Shown: one piece after another, positions 24,312 to 32,405 of the stretch
How positions within the stretch are numbered: the first letter of the stretch is position 1
How the letters are laid out: each line of letters opens with the position of its first letter
Made by a program: the position numbers and the translations under genes
The notes under the pieces: generated by a model
What the model was told of the DNA's origin: nothing
The model's database searches: none
The model's input: only the letters and a program-made list of their open reading frames with translations
Origin: Gammaproteobacteria bacterium
Lineage (GTDB): Bacteria; Pseudomonadota; Gammaproteobacteria; Steroidobacterales; GCA-2729495
DNA length: 64,000 nt
NCBI GenBank assembly: GCA_015709695.1
Contig: CP054183.1
Coordinates: forward strand, 1,116,001 to 1,180,000
Direction: 5' to 3'

Positions 24312-25358
24312 TCAGACGCGGACGTTGAGCCCACCCTTGAGCACGCGGGTGTCGAAACCCCGCTCGTTCAGGATGAATGCGCCCGCCGAACTGCGGCGAC
24401 CAGTGTCACAGCACACGACATAGGTCAGCGACGGATCCAGGGTCCCGAGCTTGAGGCGCATGAAATAAAGCGGAATGTTGATCGCGCCGGCTTCGTGGAA
24501 GCTCTCGAACTCGCTTGGCAGGCGCACATCGAGCCATTTCCCGCCCTGGGCGACGATCTGGCGAGCCTCCTGGTAGCTGGCCCAGTCGAGCATGGGCTCG
24601 TTGAGGAGCGTGCGGAAGTCTTCCTTGCCGAGGCGCATCAGCGAACCGTCGGTCAGCATGGTCACGGTGGCGTTGCGGCGCGTCTCGGAGATAAGCGCTT
24701 CCTCGCCAAAAGTGTCGCCGACGCCAAGTTCCGCCAGCTTGATTCCGTCCTTGTTGAGCGGGGTTTCCCTGGTGACGCTGCAGCGACCGCGGGTGATGGC
24801 GTAGAAATAGTCGCCTTCGTCGCCCTGCTTGATGACCACGTCCCCGGCATTGCAGTTGACCCTCTGCATCCGCATGAACACAGCCTGGATGTTGGCGGGT
24901 GGCACCCGGTGGAAGGCCTTGGTTTGCAGCAGCGTGGTCATCCAGTCGTCAGGTGCCGGTGCGGTCTGCGTGGTATTGAGGTCGCTGACCTCGTAGCTGC
25001 CCGTCTGGTCCCAGGTCAGCATCACGTCGAGCAGGTCGGTGTCGATGGAGATGTATTCCACCCGGTCCACCGCCTTGGCTGTCCAGCGCCTCGGCAGCAT
25101 GGCCGACACCGGGTTGCGTGCCTCATCGCTGCCCGAGCGGAGGGTTTTCAGGGAACCTTCCTGGTTGGTGAGCTGCAGGCTCCCGGAAAGCAGGTAAAAG
25201 GTCCGCCGTTCACTGTCGCCCTCCTTGAAGAGGATCTTGCCGCCCTCGAGCTGATGGCTCTGTACCTTCTTGGCCAGGGCGGCGATGTTCTCGCGCTTGA
25301 GACTGTCCAGCGGTGTGAACCGGCGGAGGATCTCGATGTTCAGAGGAATTCCTGTCAT
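24312..25358 (-). CDS. Tandem cyclic-nucleotide-binding domains fused to rhodanese
   Basis: A soluble 348-residue protein with two cNMP-binding folds and a rhodanese domain. The first fold (about residues 12-125) has ILFKEGDSERRTFYLLSGSLQL but no Arg-containing phosphate cassette, so it may not bind a nucleotide. The second (about 145-255) has the full pattern VVIKQGDEGDYFYAITRGRCSV and VGDTFGEEALISETRRNATV, where the GEEAL/RRNATV cassette is plausible for cAMP binding. The rhodanese (about 262-345) has the CxxGxR loop with Cys317. Function is unknown; it could sense a nucleotide and control sulfur transfer. A TACAAT at 25428-25433 on the minus strand may be its -10. Confidence 0.85.
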   Translation of the reverse strand: MTGIPLNIEILRRFTPLDSLKRENIAALAKKVQSHQLEGGKILFKEGDSERRTFYLLSGSLQLTNQEGSLKTLRSGSDEARNPVSAMLPRRWTAKAVDRVEYISIDTDLLDVMLTWDQTGSYEVSDLNTTQTAPAPDDWMTTLLQTKAFHRVPPANIQAVFMRMQRVNCNAGDVVIKQGDEGDYFYAITRGRCSVTRETPLNKDGIKLAELGVGDTFGEEALISETRRNATVTMLTDGSLMRLGKEDFRTLLNEPMLDWASYQEARQIVAQGGKWLDVRLPSEFESFHEAGAINIPLYFMRLKLGTLDPSLTYVVCCDTGRRSSAGAFILNERGFDTRVLKGGLNVRV

Positions 25359-25468
25359 GCGTCGGTACGCCGGTCAGAGTGGTTGCATCTCGATGCGCAA
25401 GCGAGCGGGCTCGGCGATGGGCGCCGTATTGTAACCACAAGGTCCCGCACCGAGAAAGGCACGGGATC

Positions 25469-27508
25469 TCATGTGCGGCCCAATTCCCGGAAGCCCGGGG
25501 AGGGCTGGAAGCGTGGCCCGAACTTCCCGGCCAGCGCCTCGAGCCGCCCGGTCAGCGCGCCAGTTCCGGCCTGCGTAGCATAGTGCAGCGGGCCACCGCG
25601 AAAAGGCGCAAAGCCCGTTCCAAAGATGACGCCTGCATCGACGAGGTCGGCATCGGCCACGATGCCCTCGGCAAGGCACTGAGCGGCTTCATTCACCAGG
25701 GCCAGCATCAGGCGGTCGGTGATCTCGGGAGACAGATCGCCAGTCGAAGTCCGCGGCTTGACCGGACGACCCTCCTGGTAAATGTAAAAGCCCTTGCCAG
25801 CCTTCCGGCCAAACAGGCCATCAGCAACCATCTTCTCCAGCACCGGCGAGGCCTGCCGCCCGATGACGGGCGCGAGGGTACGGGCGACGTGCAGTGCGAT
25901 GTCCAGCCCGACCGAATCAGCCAGCTCGATCGGCCCCATGGGCATGCCGAACTCCGTGGCGGCGCGATCGATATCCGCCAGTGGAATGCCTTCCTCGGCC
26001 AGTGCCATGGCCTCCGCCAGATAGGGAGCCAGGATGCGGTTGACAAGGAACCCCGGATGGCTGCGGCAGGGCAGGGGCAACTTGCCGATCTGTCGCGTGA
26101 AGGCCATGCCTGCGGCAAGACCTGCACTCCCGGTGGCAGCGGTCTGCACCACTTCCACCAGTGGCAGCCGGGCAACCGGGTTGAAGAAATGCAGGCCGAT
26201 GAGACGCCCCGGATCCGCCAGGCATGTCATCAGAGCTTCCAGCGGAATACTGCTGGTGTTGGTGGCGAGGATGCAGTCGGGCCGGACCCGTGGCTCCAGC
26301 TCCCTGAACAGCTGCTGCTTGGCCTGCAAGTCCTCGAAGATCGCCTCGATGACCACGTCGGCATCGGCCGCGCCGTCGCCGGCGATGTCGGCCCGCAGAC
26401 GGGAGCGCGCCAGGTCCTGCTCCGCGGGGTCGCTGATCTTGCGCTGGAAGTAGGCGTGCGCACGGGCCAGCGCCGGCTCGACGAACCGGGATTCCCGGTC
26501 CTGGAGCGTCACGTCCAGGCCACGGTACGCGCACCATGCCGCAATATCACCACCCATGACGCCTGCGCCGACCACGTGCACGCGGCGCAGCGCTGCAACC
26601 TGACTCGTGCCGGCGCTCTTGAGACGCTCCTGCAGGAAGAACACGCGGACCAGGTTTCGCGAAGTCTGGCTGACAGCGAGCTGGCCGAAGGAGCCGGCTT
26701 CCGCATCGTAAGCGGCGGGATCCTGTGCGGCATGCCTGCGCCACAGATCGATCATCGCGCCAGGGGCGGGGTAGTGCCGTGGATCAGCCTTGCGCCGCGC
26801 CTGTTTCCCGAGTGACCGGGCCACATAGCCGCGAGCCACGGTGGAGGCAAGCAGCCGGTCCACGAGCGGCTGCCTGCGACGCGGGCGAGGTCGTGCCAGC
26901 AGGTGCAGAGCCGCCTCGCGCCAGTCCGGTCCCTGGCATACGTCATCGATCAGGCCATGGGCGGCGGCTTCGCTGACGGGAATGGAGCGACCCGTCAACA
27001 TCATGGCCATCGCAAAGCGCACGCCGACCAGGCGGGGAAGGCGCACGGTGCCGCCCAGGCCCGGGTGCAGGCCGAGCAGGACTTCCGGCAGGCCCAGCAG
27101 CGGCCGGTCGGAAACGATCGCCAGGCGCCAGGTGGCGCTCAGAGCGAGCTCCAGGCCACCGCCCAGCGCGGCGCCATCGAGGACCGCCACGCTCGGGCAG
27201 GCCATGGCCTCGAGCCGCGCCAGGACCGCCTGCCCGCGCCGCGAGAGGGCGGCCGCTTCATCGGCCGAGCTGATGCCCGGAAACTCGTGGATATCGGCTC
27301 CCGCCACGAAGCCACCGGGCTTGCCGGAATGGAGGACCAGGCCGGCGGGGGGAGCAGCCTCGAGCTCGCCGAGCAGGCCGTCGAGCTCTTCCATGACGAT
27401 GCGCGACAGCACATTGACCGCGCTGGCCTGCACATCGATCGCCAGCCAGGCGATGCCGGCCGCATCGCGGACCAGGGTCCAGTTGCGTGGTCGCTGCTGT
27501 TCCGGCAT
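25469..27508 (-). CDS. Enoyl-CoA hydratase / 3-hydroxyacyl-CoA dehydrogenase, FadJ/FadB-like
   Basis: A bifunctional beta-oxidation enzyme of 679 residues. The crotonase domain (about residues 10-200) carries GGFVAGADIHEF for the oxyanion hole and both catalytic Glu residues (Glu120 in GGLELALSATWR, Glu142 in LPEVLLGLHPGLGG). The NAD-binding domain starts with HVVGAGVMGGDIA (about 310) and has GLHFFNPVARLPLVEVV with the catalytic His. The C-terminal helical pair follows, with VNRILAPYLAEAM and FRGGPLHYA. The thiolase partner (fadA/fadI) is not adjacent. ATG 27508 has GGAG 8 bases upstream; GTG 27517 would overlap the upstream gene by 4 bases. Confidence 0.88.
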   Translation of the reverse strand: MPEQQRPRNWTLVRDAAGIAWLAIDVQASAVNVLSRIVMEELDGLLGELEAAPPAGLVLHSGKPGGFVAGADIHEFPGISSADEAAALSRRGQAVLARLEAMACPSVAVLDGAALGGGLELALSATWRLAIVSDRPLLGLPEVLLGLHPGLGGTVRLPRLVGVRFAMAMMLTGRSIPVSEAAAHGLIDDVCQGPDWREAALHLLARPRPRRRQPLVDRLLASTVARGYVARSLGKQARRKADPRHYPAPGAMIDLWRRHAAQDPAAYDAEAGSFGQLAVSQTSRNLVRVFFLQERLKSAGTSQVAALRRVHVVGAGVMGGDIAAWCAYRGLDVTLQDRESRFVEPALARAHAYFQRKISDPAEQDLARSRLRADIAGDGAADADVVIEAIFEDLQAKQQLFRELEPRVRPDCILATNTSSIPLEALMTCLADPGRLIGLHFFNPVARLPLVEVVQTAATGSAGLAAGMAFTRQIGKLPLPCRSHPGFLVNRILAPYLAEAMALAEEGIPLADIDRAATEFGMPMGPIELADSVGLDIALHVARTLAPVIGRQASPVLEKMVADGLFGRKAGKGFYIYQEGRPVKPRTSTGDLSPEITDRLMLALVNEAAQCLAEGIVADADLVDAGVIFGTGFAPFRGGPLHYATQAGTGALTGRLEALAGKFGPRFQPSPGFRELGRT

Positions 27509-27513
27509 GCCCG

Positions 27514-28260
27514 TCACTCCCGGCGTGGCACCATCTCGAAATCGCAGACCAGTGGCAGGTGATCGGAGAGGCCGATCCGGGGGATGCGGAAATCCGTGAC
27601 CTCGATGCCCGGGCCATAAAGGATGAAATCCAGCTCCAGCCGTGGCGCCCTGCTCGGGAACGAAGCCAGGCTGCTGGTGTTGGCGCTGCGCAGGCCGAGC
27701 GATTCCTTGAACAGGAAGATCTCGTTCTCGCCCCAGAAGGTATTGAAATCACCGGCAACGATCACCGGCTTCCTGCAGCGCTTCACCAGCTCGTAGAGAT
27801 GGCGCAGCTGGAAGTGGCGGTGGCGGTATTTCAGGGACAGATGTACCAGGAAGACAGCCACGCTGTCGAGCTCCAGCTCGATGATCAGGCGTTTGATGCC
27901 GGTGTCGAAGTAGTGGAAGCGCTCGCCCGTGACGCCTGGCTTCGCCAGGAAGGCGTTGGCCTGCTTGCGCAGGATCGGCAGGTACTGGTTTACCGACTCT
28001 TCGCCGTATTTGCACTCGTAGCAGGAATAGTGGCCCAGGGCATCGGCGATCGCCTCGGCCTGATTGACGCGTCCACTGCGCACCGAGCCGATATCCACCT
28101 CGATGAGGCCGACGATGTCCGGATTTTCCACCTTCAGGAAAGCGATGATGTTCTCGAGATTACCGGGGTTGCCGAACAGGTAGCCGGCACCCGGCACGGG
28201 CACGTGGGCGGGCGCCCCTGCGCCGACGGCGTAGCGGATGTTATAGACAAGAAGACGCAT
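27514..28260 (-). CDS. Endonuclease/exonuclease/phosphatase (EEP) family protein
   Basis: A metal-dependent phosphodiesterase/phosphatase of 248 residues, cytoplasmic by absence of a signal. The EEP catalytic motifs are present: RLLVYNIRY at the start, VGLIEVD (metal-binding Glu), VAVFLVHLSLKYRHRH, VIVAGDFNTFWGENE, LDFILYG and LSDHLPLV (catalytic Asp-His). The substrate cannot be predicted: family members cut DNA, inositol phosphates or lipids. ATG 28260 gives the usual short N-terminus. It is divergent from the TIR-like gene with a shared 109-base control region, and the FadJ-like gene follows 5 bases after its stop. Confidence 0.85.
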   Translation of the reverse strand: MRLLVYNIRYAVGAGAPAHVPVPGAGYLFGNPGNLENIIAFLKVENPDIVGLIEVDIGSVRSGRVNQAEAIADALGHYSCYECKYGEESVNQYLPILRKQANAFLAKPGVTGERFHYFDTGIKRLIIELELDSVAVFLVHLSLKYRHRHFQLRHLYELVKRCRKPVIVAGDFNTFWGENEIFLFKESLGLRSANTSSLASFPSRAPRLELDFILYGPGIEVTDFRIPRIGLSDHLPLVCDFEMVPRRE

Positions 28261-28311
28261 GTCCTTGACAGTGTAATTCCTCGTCGACCATGGTTGGAAC
28301 CTTGGCGGCGC

Positions 28312-28330
28312 GAAATCCGTGACGGATTCC
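28312..28330. promoter_or_regulatory. 19-bp near-perfect palindrome in the EEP/TIR divergent promoter
   Basis: GAAATCCGT-G-ACGGATTCC has 8 of 9 arm positions complementary, the form of an operator for a dimeric repressor. It sits between the divergent genes, 40 bases before the TIR-like start. A TTGACA at 28265-28270 with CATGGT 18 bases on could be the promoter reading into the TIR-like gene; the palindrome would then lie just downstream of its start point. No regulator gene is adjacent. Confidence 0.4.
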
Positions 28331-28369
28331 CGGTCACACGGCGGCGCGGCATGGCGCGGGAGGTCGCAG

Positions 28370-28822
28370 ATGTCCGAAAACAACCCGATCAAGGTATTCG
28401 TGGTCCACACTTTTGCCGAGCATCCGGACCACATGAGGGTGTTTGAATACCTGGAAAGCCGCCCCAACTTCTACTACCAGAATTGCAGCCAGCCGGATGC
28501 GACGGTCGGGAGCGGTGGCGATTCGATGCGCGAGGAATTGCGCCGGCAGATCGAGCCCGCCGAGATCGTCATCCTGCCGGTGACGCTGTTTGCCGCCAAC
28601 CCAGTGCTGGTCACCTTCGAAATCGATACCGCCAAGGGCATGAAGAAGCCGGTGCTGGCCATCAAGTCGTTTGGTGAGACCATTGCCATCAAGAAGTCCC
28701 TGCTGGACAAGGCCGACGACATCGTCGACTGGAATAACCGCAGCATTACCGAAGCGATAAAGCGCCTGGCGCGCAACGACGCCTCGGGGCAGTGGGAAGT
28801 CATCGAGTTCAAGCTCGACTAA
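28370..28822 (+). CDS. Small TIR-like domain protein (MTH538 / ThsB type, DUF1863)
   Basis: A single-domain protein of 150 residues. The fold pattern matches the MTH538/ThsB TIR-like family: a first strand KVFVVHTFAEHPDHMRVFEYLESR, a middle REELRRQIEPAEIVILPVT (strand with the IEPAEIVILPV end), and VTFEIDTAKGMKKPVLAIKSFG, where Glu84 occupies the position of the conserved acidic residue that follows in such proteins. Thoeris ThsB proteins of this family make cyclic ADP-ribose signals during phage infection; whether this one is an NADase is unknown. GGGAGG 7 bases upstream makes the start firm. No ThsA-like effector is adjacent. Assignment rests on motif reading. Confidence 0.7.
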   Translation: MSENNPIKVFVVHTFAEHPDHMRVFEYLESRPNFYYQNCSQPDATVGSGGDSMREELRRQIEPAEIVILPVTLFAANPVLVTFEIDTAKGMKKPVLAIKSFGETIAIKKSLLDKADDIVDWNNRSITEAIKRLARNDASGQWEVIEFKLD

Positions 28823-28848
28823 CCGTGCCCGGCGCATGGGCAGCGCCC

Positions 28849-28877
28849 TTGTTGCCCGTGGCAGGCTCCAGTAATAT
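28849..28877 (+). promoter_or_regulatory. Promoter candidate upstream of the ferredoxin-NADP reductase gene
   Basis: TTGTTG and TAATAT are separated by 17 bases, in the 141-base gap after the TIR-like gene. The -35 matches only in its first three bases. It would make the reductase and the phosphodiesterase a separate transcript with a leader of about 80 bases. Confidence 0.35.
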
Positions 28878-28963
28878 TCGCCGCCTTCGACGGGCGCGGC
28901 CTGCGGGCGGCCAGCGCCTGTGTCCATCAAACAACGACGCCTGATTCCGGCGGGAATTAGCCT

Positions 28964-29995
28964 ATGACCATCGAGACGGATGCGCTGATTGTAGGGGCGG
29001 GCCCCTGCGGTCTGTTCCAGGTATTTGAGCTCGGCCTGCTGGGTATCCATGCCGACCTGGTGGACTCCCTGCCGGCGGTCGGCGGGCAGTGCACCTGGCT
29101 TTACCCGGACAAGCCGATCTACGACATCCCGGCGGTTCCCGTCTGCACCGGCCAGGGGCTGGTCGACGCACTGATGAAGCAGATCGCGCCTTTCGGTGCC
29201 GGCATGCATCTCGGCGAGGAAGTGGTGGGTCTCAAACCAGAAGATGGTCGTTTCCGCGTGACGACCAGTGCCGGGAAGGAGTTCCTGGCGCGGACCGTGT
29301 TCATAGCAGGTGGTGTCGGCTCGTTCCAGCCCCGGCGCATCAAGCTTGCCGACATCGAATCGCTCGAGGAAAAGGTACTGCACTACCGGGTGCGCGAGCC
29401 CGGCCGGTTTCGCGGCAAGAAGCTGGTGATCTTCGGCGGCGGCGATTCGGCCCTGGACTGGGCAGTCGCCCTGGCTCCAGAGGCTGAATCACTGACGCTG
29501 GTGCATCGCTCCGACCAGTTCCGGGCAGCACCCGCCACCGTGGAGTCGTTCCGCGCCCTGGTGGCGGCCGGCAAAGCGAAAATCATCGAGTTCGGCAATG
29601 CCGTCAGCCACAAGGCCGATGGCGAGCGACTCCTCGAGGTGACCGTCAAGCACGATGATGGCAGCCTGCATGTCCTTCCCGCCGATCACATGTTCGTGTT
29701 CTTCGGTATGTCGCCCAAGCTGGGACCCATCGCGGAGTGGGGCCTGGAGATGAAGGGCAAGGCGCTGAAGGTCGACATGTCCACCTTCCAGACCAGCGCC
29801 CCAGGCATTTACGCCATTGGCGATATCTGCGACTACCCGGGCAAGAAGAAGCTGATCCTCAGCGGCTTTCACGAGGCTGCCCTGGCCGCGTTCGCCGCCA
29901 AGGCCTACCTCGAGCCTGGCAAGAAGGTGCACCTCCAGTACACGACGACAAGCCCCCTGATGCAGCAGCGTCTGGGGGTTGCCGCCGAGGACTGA
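28964..29995 (+). CDS. Ferredoxin--NADP+ reductase type 2 (thioredoxin reductase-like)
   Basis: A flavoprotein of 343 residues that exchanges electrons between NADPH and ferredoxin or flavodoxin. The FAD motif is IVGAGPCGLFQVFELGLLG (residues 9-27), followed by PAVGGQCTWLYPDKPIYDIP, which is diagnostic of type 2 FNR. The NADPH motif is VIFGGGDSALDWA, and the second FAD motif GIYAIGDICDYPGKKKLILSGFHEAALA. The CxxC redox pair of true thioredoxin reductase is absent. The C-terminal extension LQYTTTSPLMQQRLG fits the FNR subgroup. Confidence 0.93.
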   Translation: MTIETDALIVGAGPCGLFQVFELGLLGIHADLVDSLPAVGGQCTWLYPDKPIYDIPAVPVCTGQGLVDALMKQIAPFGAGMHLGEEVVGLKPEDGRFRVTTSAGKEFLARTVFIAGGVGSFQPRRIKLADIESLEEKVLHYRVREPGRFRGKKLVIFGGGDSALDWAVALAPEAESLTLVHRSDQFRAAPATVESFRALVAAGKAKIIEFGNAVSHKADGERLLEVTVKHDDGSLHVLPADHMFVFFGMSPKLGPIAEWGLEMKGKALKVDMSTFQTSAPGIYAIGDICDYPGKKKLILSGFHEAALAAFAAKAYLEPGKKVHLQYTTTSPLMQQRLGVAAED

Positions 29996-30023
29996 GGCGG
30001 CGCGCCGCCGGCGCCCGTTCGCT

Positions 30024-30956
30024 GTGGCAAGCGCCCGCCGGCCACTGGTCATCGCGCACCGCGGTGCCTGCGGTTACCTTCCCGAACACACCCTGGTTGC
30101 CAAGGCACTGGCCTTCGGGCAGGGAGCGGACTTCCTCGAGCAGGATGTCGTCGCCACGCGCGACGACGAACTGATCGTCTTCCATGACCTGACCCTCGAG
30201 GGCGTCACCGATGTCGCCCTGCGGTTTCCCGGGCGGCAGCGTGCGGATGGTCGCTTCTACTGCCGGGACTTCGACCTCGACGAATTGCGGACCCTCGGAG
30301 TCGGAGCGCGCCGGGGCAGGCAGGGAGAGCTGCGCTATCCCTCGCGGTTTCCCGAATCGGGTGGTCGGTTCGGCATTCCGACGCTGGCCGAGGAGATCAG
30401 CTTCATCCGCGGACTGGTCTCGTCAAGCGGACGCGTCGTCGGCATCTATCCCGAAATCAAGGACCCTGCGTGGCACCGTGCGGAGGGCATCGATCTTGGA
30501 GCGAAGGTGTTGCAGGTACTGGAAGAGATGGCCTGTGGCGATGCCCGGCTGCCCGTGTTCCTCCAGTGCTTCGATGCCGCCGAACTGCAGCGCCTGCGCG
30601 GCGAGTTTGGCTCGCGGCTGCCGTTCGTGCAGTTGCTCGAATCGGCTGCAGGCGAGCCGTCGGACCGGGAGATCGATACGATCGCTGCCTATGCCCAGGC
30701 GATCGGCCCGTCACTGAAGCTGGTTTATCGCGGGCCGGCGGGCGAGGGCGCCCCCATGAGCAGACTGGTCGAAAGTGCCCACCGTGCCGGTCTCGGGGTG
30801 CATCCGTATACATTTCGCCGCGACGACCTGCCTGCGGGAATGGCTGATTTCGATGAGCTGCTGGACCTGTTCCTGGTGCGATTGGGTGTCGACGGGCTGT
30901 TCACCGATTTTCCCGACCTGGTTCGTGCATTCGTCGACCATCAGCTGCCAGGCTGA
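30024..30956 (+). CDS. glpQ: Glycerophosphodiester phosphodiesterase
   Basis: Hydrolyses glycerophosphodiesters to glycerol-3-phosphate and alcohols. The GDPD core is clear: VIAHRGACGYLPEHTLVAKALAFGQGADFLEQDV with the general His and Glu/Asp pair, LIVFHDLTLEGVTDV, GIYPEIKDP and YTFR near the end. About 310 residues, as in GlpQ, but without the signal peptide of periplasmic GlpQ, so it is probably cytoplasmic. GTG 30024 is used; TTG 29979 would overlap the previous gene by 17 bases. The gene symbol is for the family only. Confidence 0.82.
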   Translation: MASARRPLVIAHRGACGYLPEHTLVAKALAFGQGADFLEQDVVATRDDELIVFHDLTLEGVTDVALRFPGRQRADGRFYCRDFDLDELRTLGVGARRGRQGELRYPSRFPESGGRFGIPTLAEEISFIRGLVSSSGRVVGIYPEIKDPAWHRAEGIDLGAKVLQVLEEMACGDARLPVFLQCFDAAELQRLRGEFGSRLPFVQLLESAAGEPSDREIDTIAAYAQAIGPSLKLVYRGPAGEGAPMSRLVESAHRAGLGVHPYTFRRDDLPAGMADFDELLDLFLVRLGVDGLFTDFPDLVRAFVDHQLPG

Positions 30957-30984
30957 GCCAGCCGGCAGGCGTTGATCCGTTTCC

Positions 30985-32358
30985 TCAGAAGAGGGCGCGG
31001 TTGACCAGCAGGTGGGTCCAGATTGCCGCCGCGTAGCCCAGGGCGATGGCAGGTGTCCACCAGAGGTGGCTGAAAAAGGTGTAGAACCCACGTGCCTGCC
31101 CCATCAGCGCGACACCGGCTGCCGAGCCGACGCTGAGCAGGCTGCCGCCGATGCCCGCCGATAACGTGACCAGCAGCCATTGGCCTTGAGACATGGGCGG
31201 GTTCATCTCGAGAACAGCAGCCATGACCGGGATGTTGTCCACCACGGCCGAGACGATGCCGACCATGACGTTGGCGACGGTCGGGCCCAGGCGCGCGTAA
31301 CTCAGGTCAGCCAGCACGGCCATGTAGCCCAGGGCAGCCAGGCCGCCGACACAGAGGATCACGCCATAGAAGAACAACAGCGTGTCCCATTCCACCCGGG
31401 CGATGTAGCCGAACACGTCGAATGGAGTCTGGTCGCCGACGCCGCCCGCGCCCTGGCCCCGCAGGAAGTAGCCGTAGGCCTTGAGGTAGCCGAGTCCCAG
31501 CATCATGCCCATGACCGGGGGCAGGCCCACCAGGTTCTGCAACGACACCGCGGTTGCCAGCGTCAGGCCGAAGAGCGCCACCACGCCCGCGCCACCCGGC
31601 CGTAGGCCTCCGGTATGCATCGACTGCTCCAAGGGCAGGTGGCGTGGCAGTGATGGATGCATGCAGGCAGCAGGAATCAGCCAGGCGACGGCACTGGGGA
31701 CCAGCAACCGGAAGAACTCGAAGAATTCCAGCCGGCCGGCCTGCCAGACCATGAGCGACGTGACGTCGCCAAACGCACACCAGGCGCCACCGGCATTGGC
31801 AGCGACGACGATGTTGATGCATGACAGCACGAGGAAACGTCGATCGCTGGACATCCCGATTACCAGTGCGCCCATCACCAGCGAAGTCGTCAGGTTGTCG
31901 ATGACGGCAGACAGGAAAAAGGCCAGAAGACCGCTGATCCAGAACAACGCCCTCAGGCCGAGCCGGCGGCCGATGAGCCAGCGGCGCATGGCGGCGAAAA
32001 CCTGCCGGTCCGTCATGGCGTTCACATAGGTCATGGCAACCATGAGAAACAGCAGCAGTTCCGCGTAGTCGAGGAGCGATTCCCTGGCGGACGCCGCCAG
32101 CAGATCCTGCGCTTGCTGCTGGCGTGCGGCCAGAGCCACCAGAACCCAGATGAGGCCGGCGGCGACCAGCACGGGTGTGGACTTGCGGAGCCGGGTCCAT
32201 TCCTCGGTGACGACCAGCACGTAGGCCACCACGAACAGGGCGATGGCCCCGAGGCCCAGCCCGTCACCGGCGAAGTGAAGATGCTGGGCCGCATGGGCTG
32301 GCCCGGGGAACGCGAGTACCGGCAGCACCGTGTAGCCCGGTAGATCCGTAATACGCAT
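30985..32358 (-). CDS. nhaD: NhaD-type sodium/proton antiporter
   Basis: An inner-membrane Na+(Li+)/H+ antiporter of the ArsB/NhaD family, 457 residues with about 11-12 helices. Recognisable are ILLFLMVAMTYVNAMTDRQVF-like LLLFLMVAMTYVNAM, AVIDNLTTSLVMGALVIG (the charged Asp/Asn in a helix), VVAANAGGAWCAFGDVTSLMVW, and IVSAVVDNIPVMAAVL. The AT-rich sequence TTAATATACATT runs right up to the ATG and no Shine-Dalgarno is seen. It lies 47 bases downstream of maeA on the same strand and may be read from the same transcript. Confidence 0.9.
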   Translation of the reverse strand: MRITDLPGYTVLPVLAFPGPAHAAQHLHFAGDGLGLGAIALFVVAYVLVVTEEWTRLRKSTPVLVAAGLIWVLVALAARQQQAQDLLAASARESLLDYAELLLFLMVAMTYVNAMTDRQVFAAMRRWLIGRRLGLRALFWISGLLAFFLSAVIDNLTTSLVMGALVIGMSSDRRFLVLSCINIVVAANAGGAWCAFGDVTSLMVWQAGRLEFFEFFRLLVPSAVAWLIPAACMHPSLPRHLPLEQSMHTGGLRPGGAGVVALFGLTLATAVSLQNLVGLPPVMGMMLGLGYLKAYGYFLRGQGAGGVGDQTPFDVFGYIARVEWDTLLFFYGVILCVGGLAALGYMAVLADLSYARLGPTVANVMVGIVSAVVDNIPVMAAVLEMNPPMSQGQWLLVTLSAGIGGSLLSVGSAAGVALMGQARGFYTFFSHLWWTPAIALGYAAAIWTHLLVNRALF

Positions 32359-32405
32359 AATGTATATTAAGTTAAATCACACATAGAATTCCCTGGATCG
32401 GCTGC

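Noticed and set aside
27514-28822. Calling the TIR-like/EEP pair a Thoeris system
   Set aside because: Thoeris needs a ThsA effector. The only Sir2 protein in the window, at 62848, is a CobB-like deacylase 34 kb away without a SLOG or macro domain.
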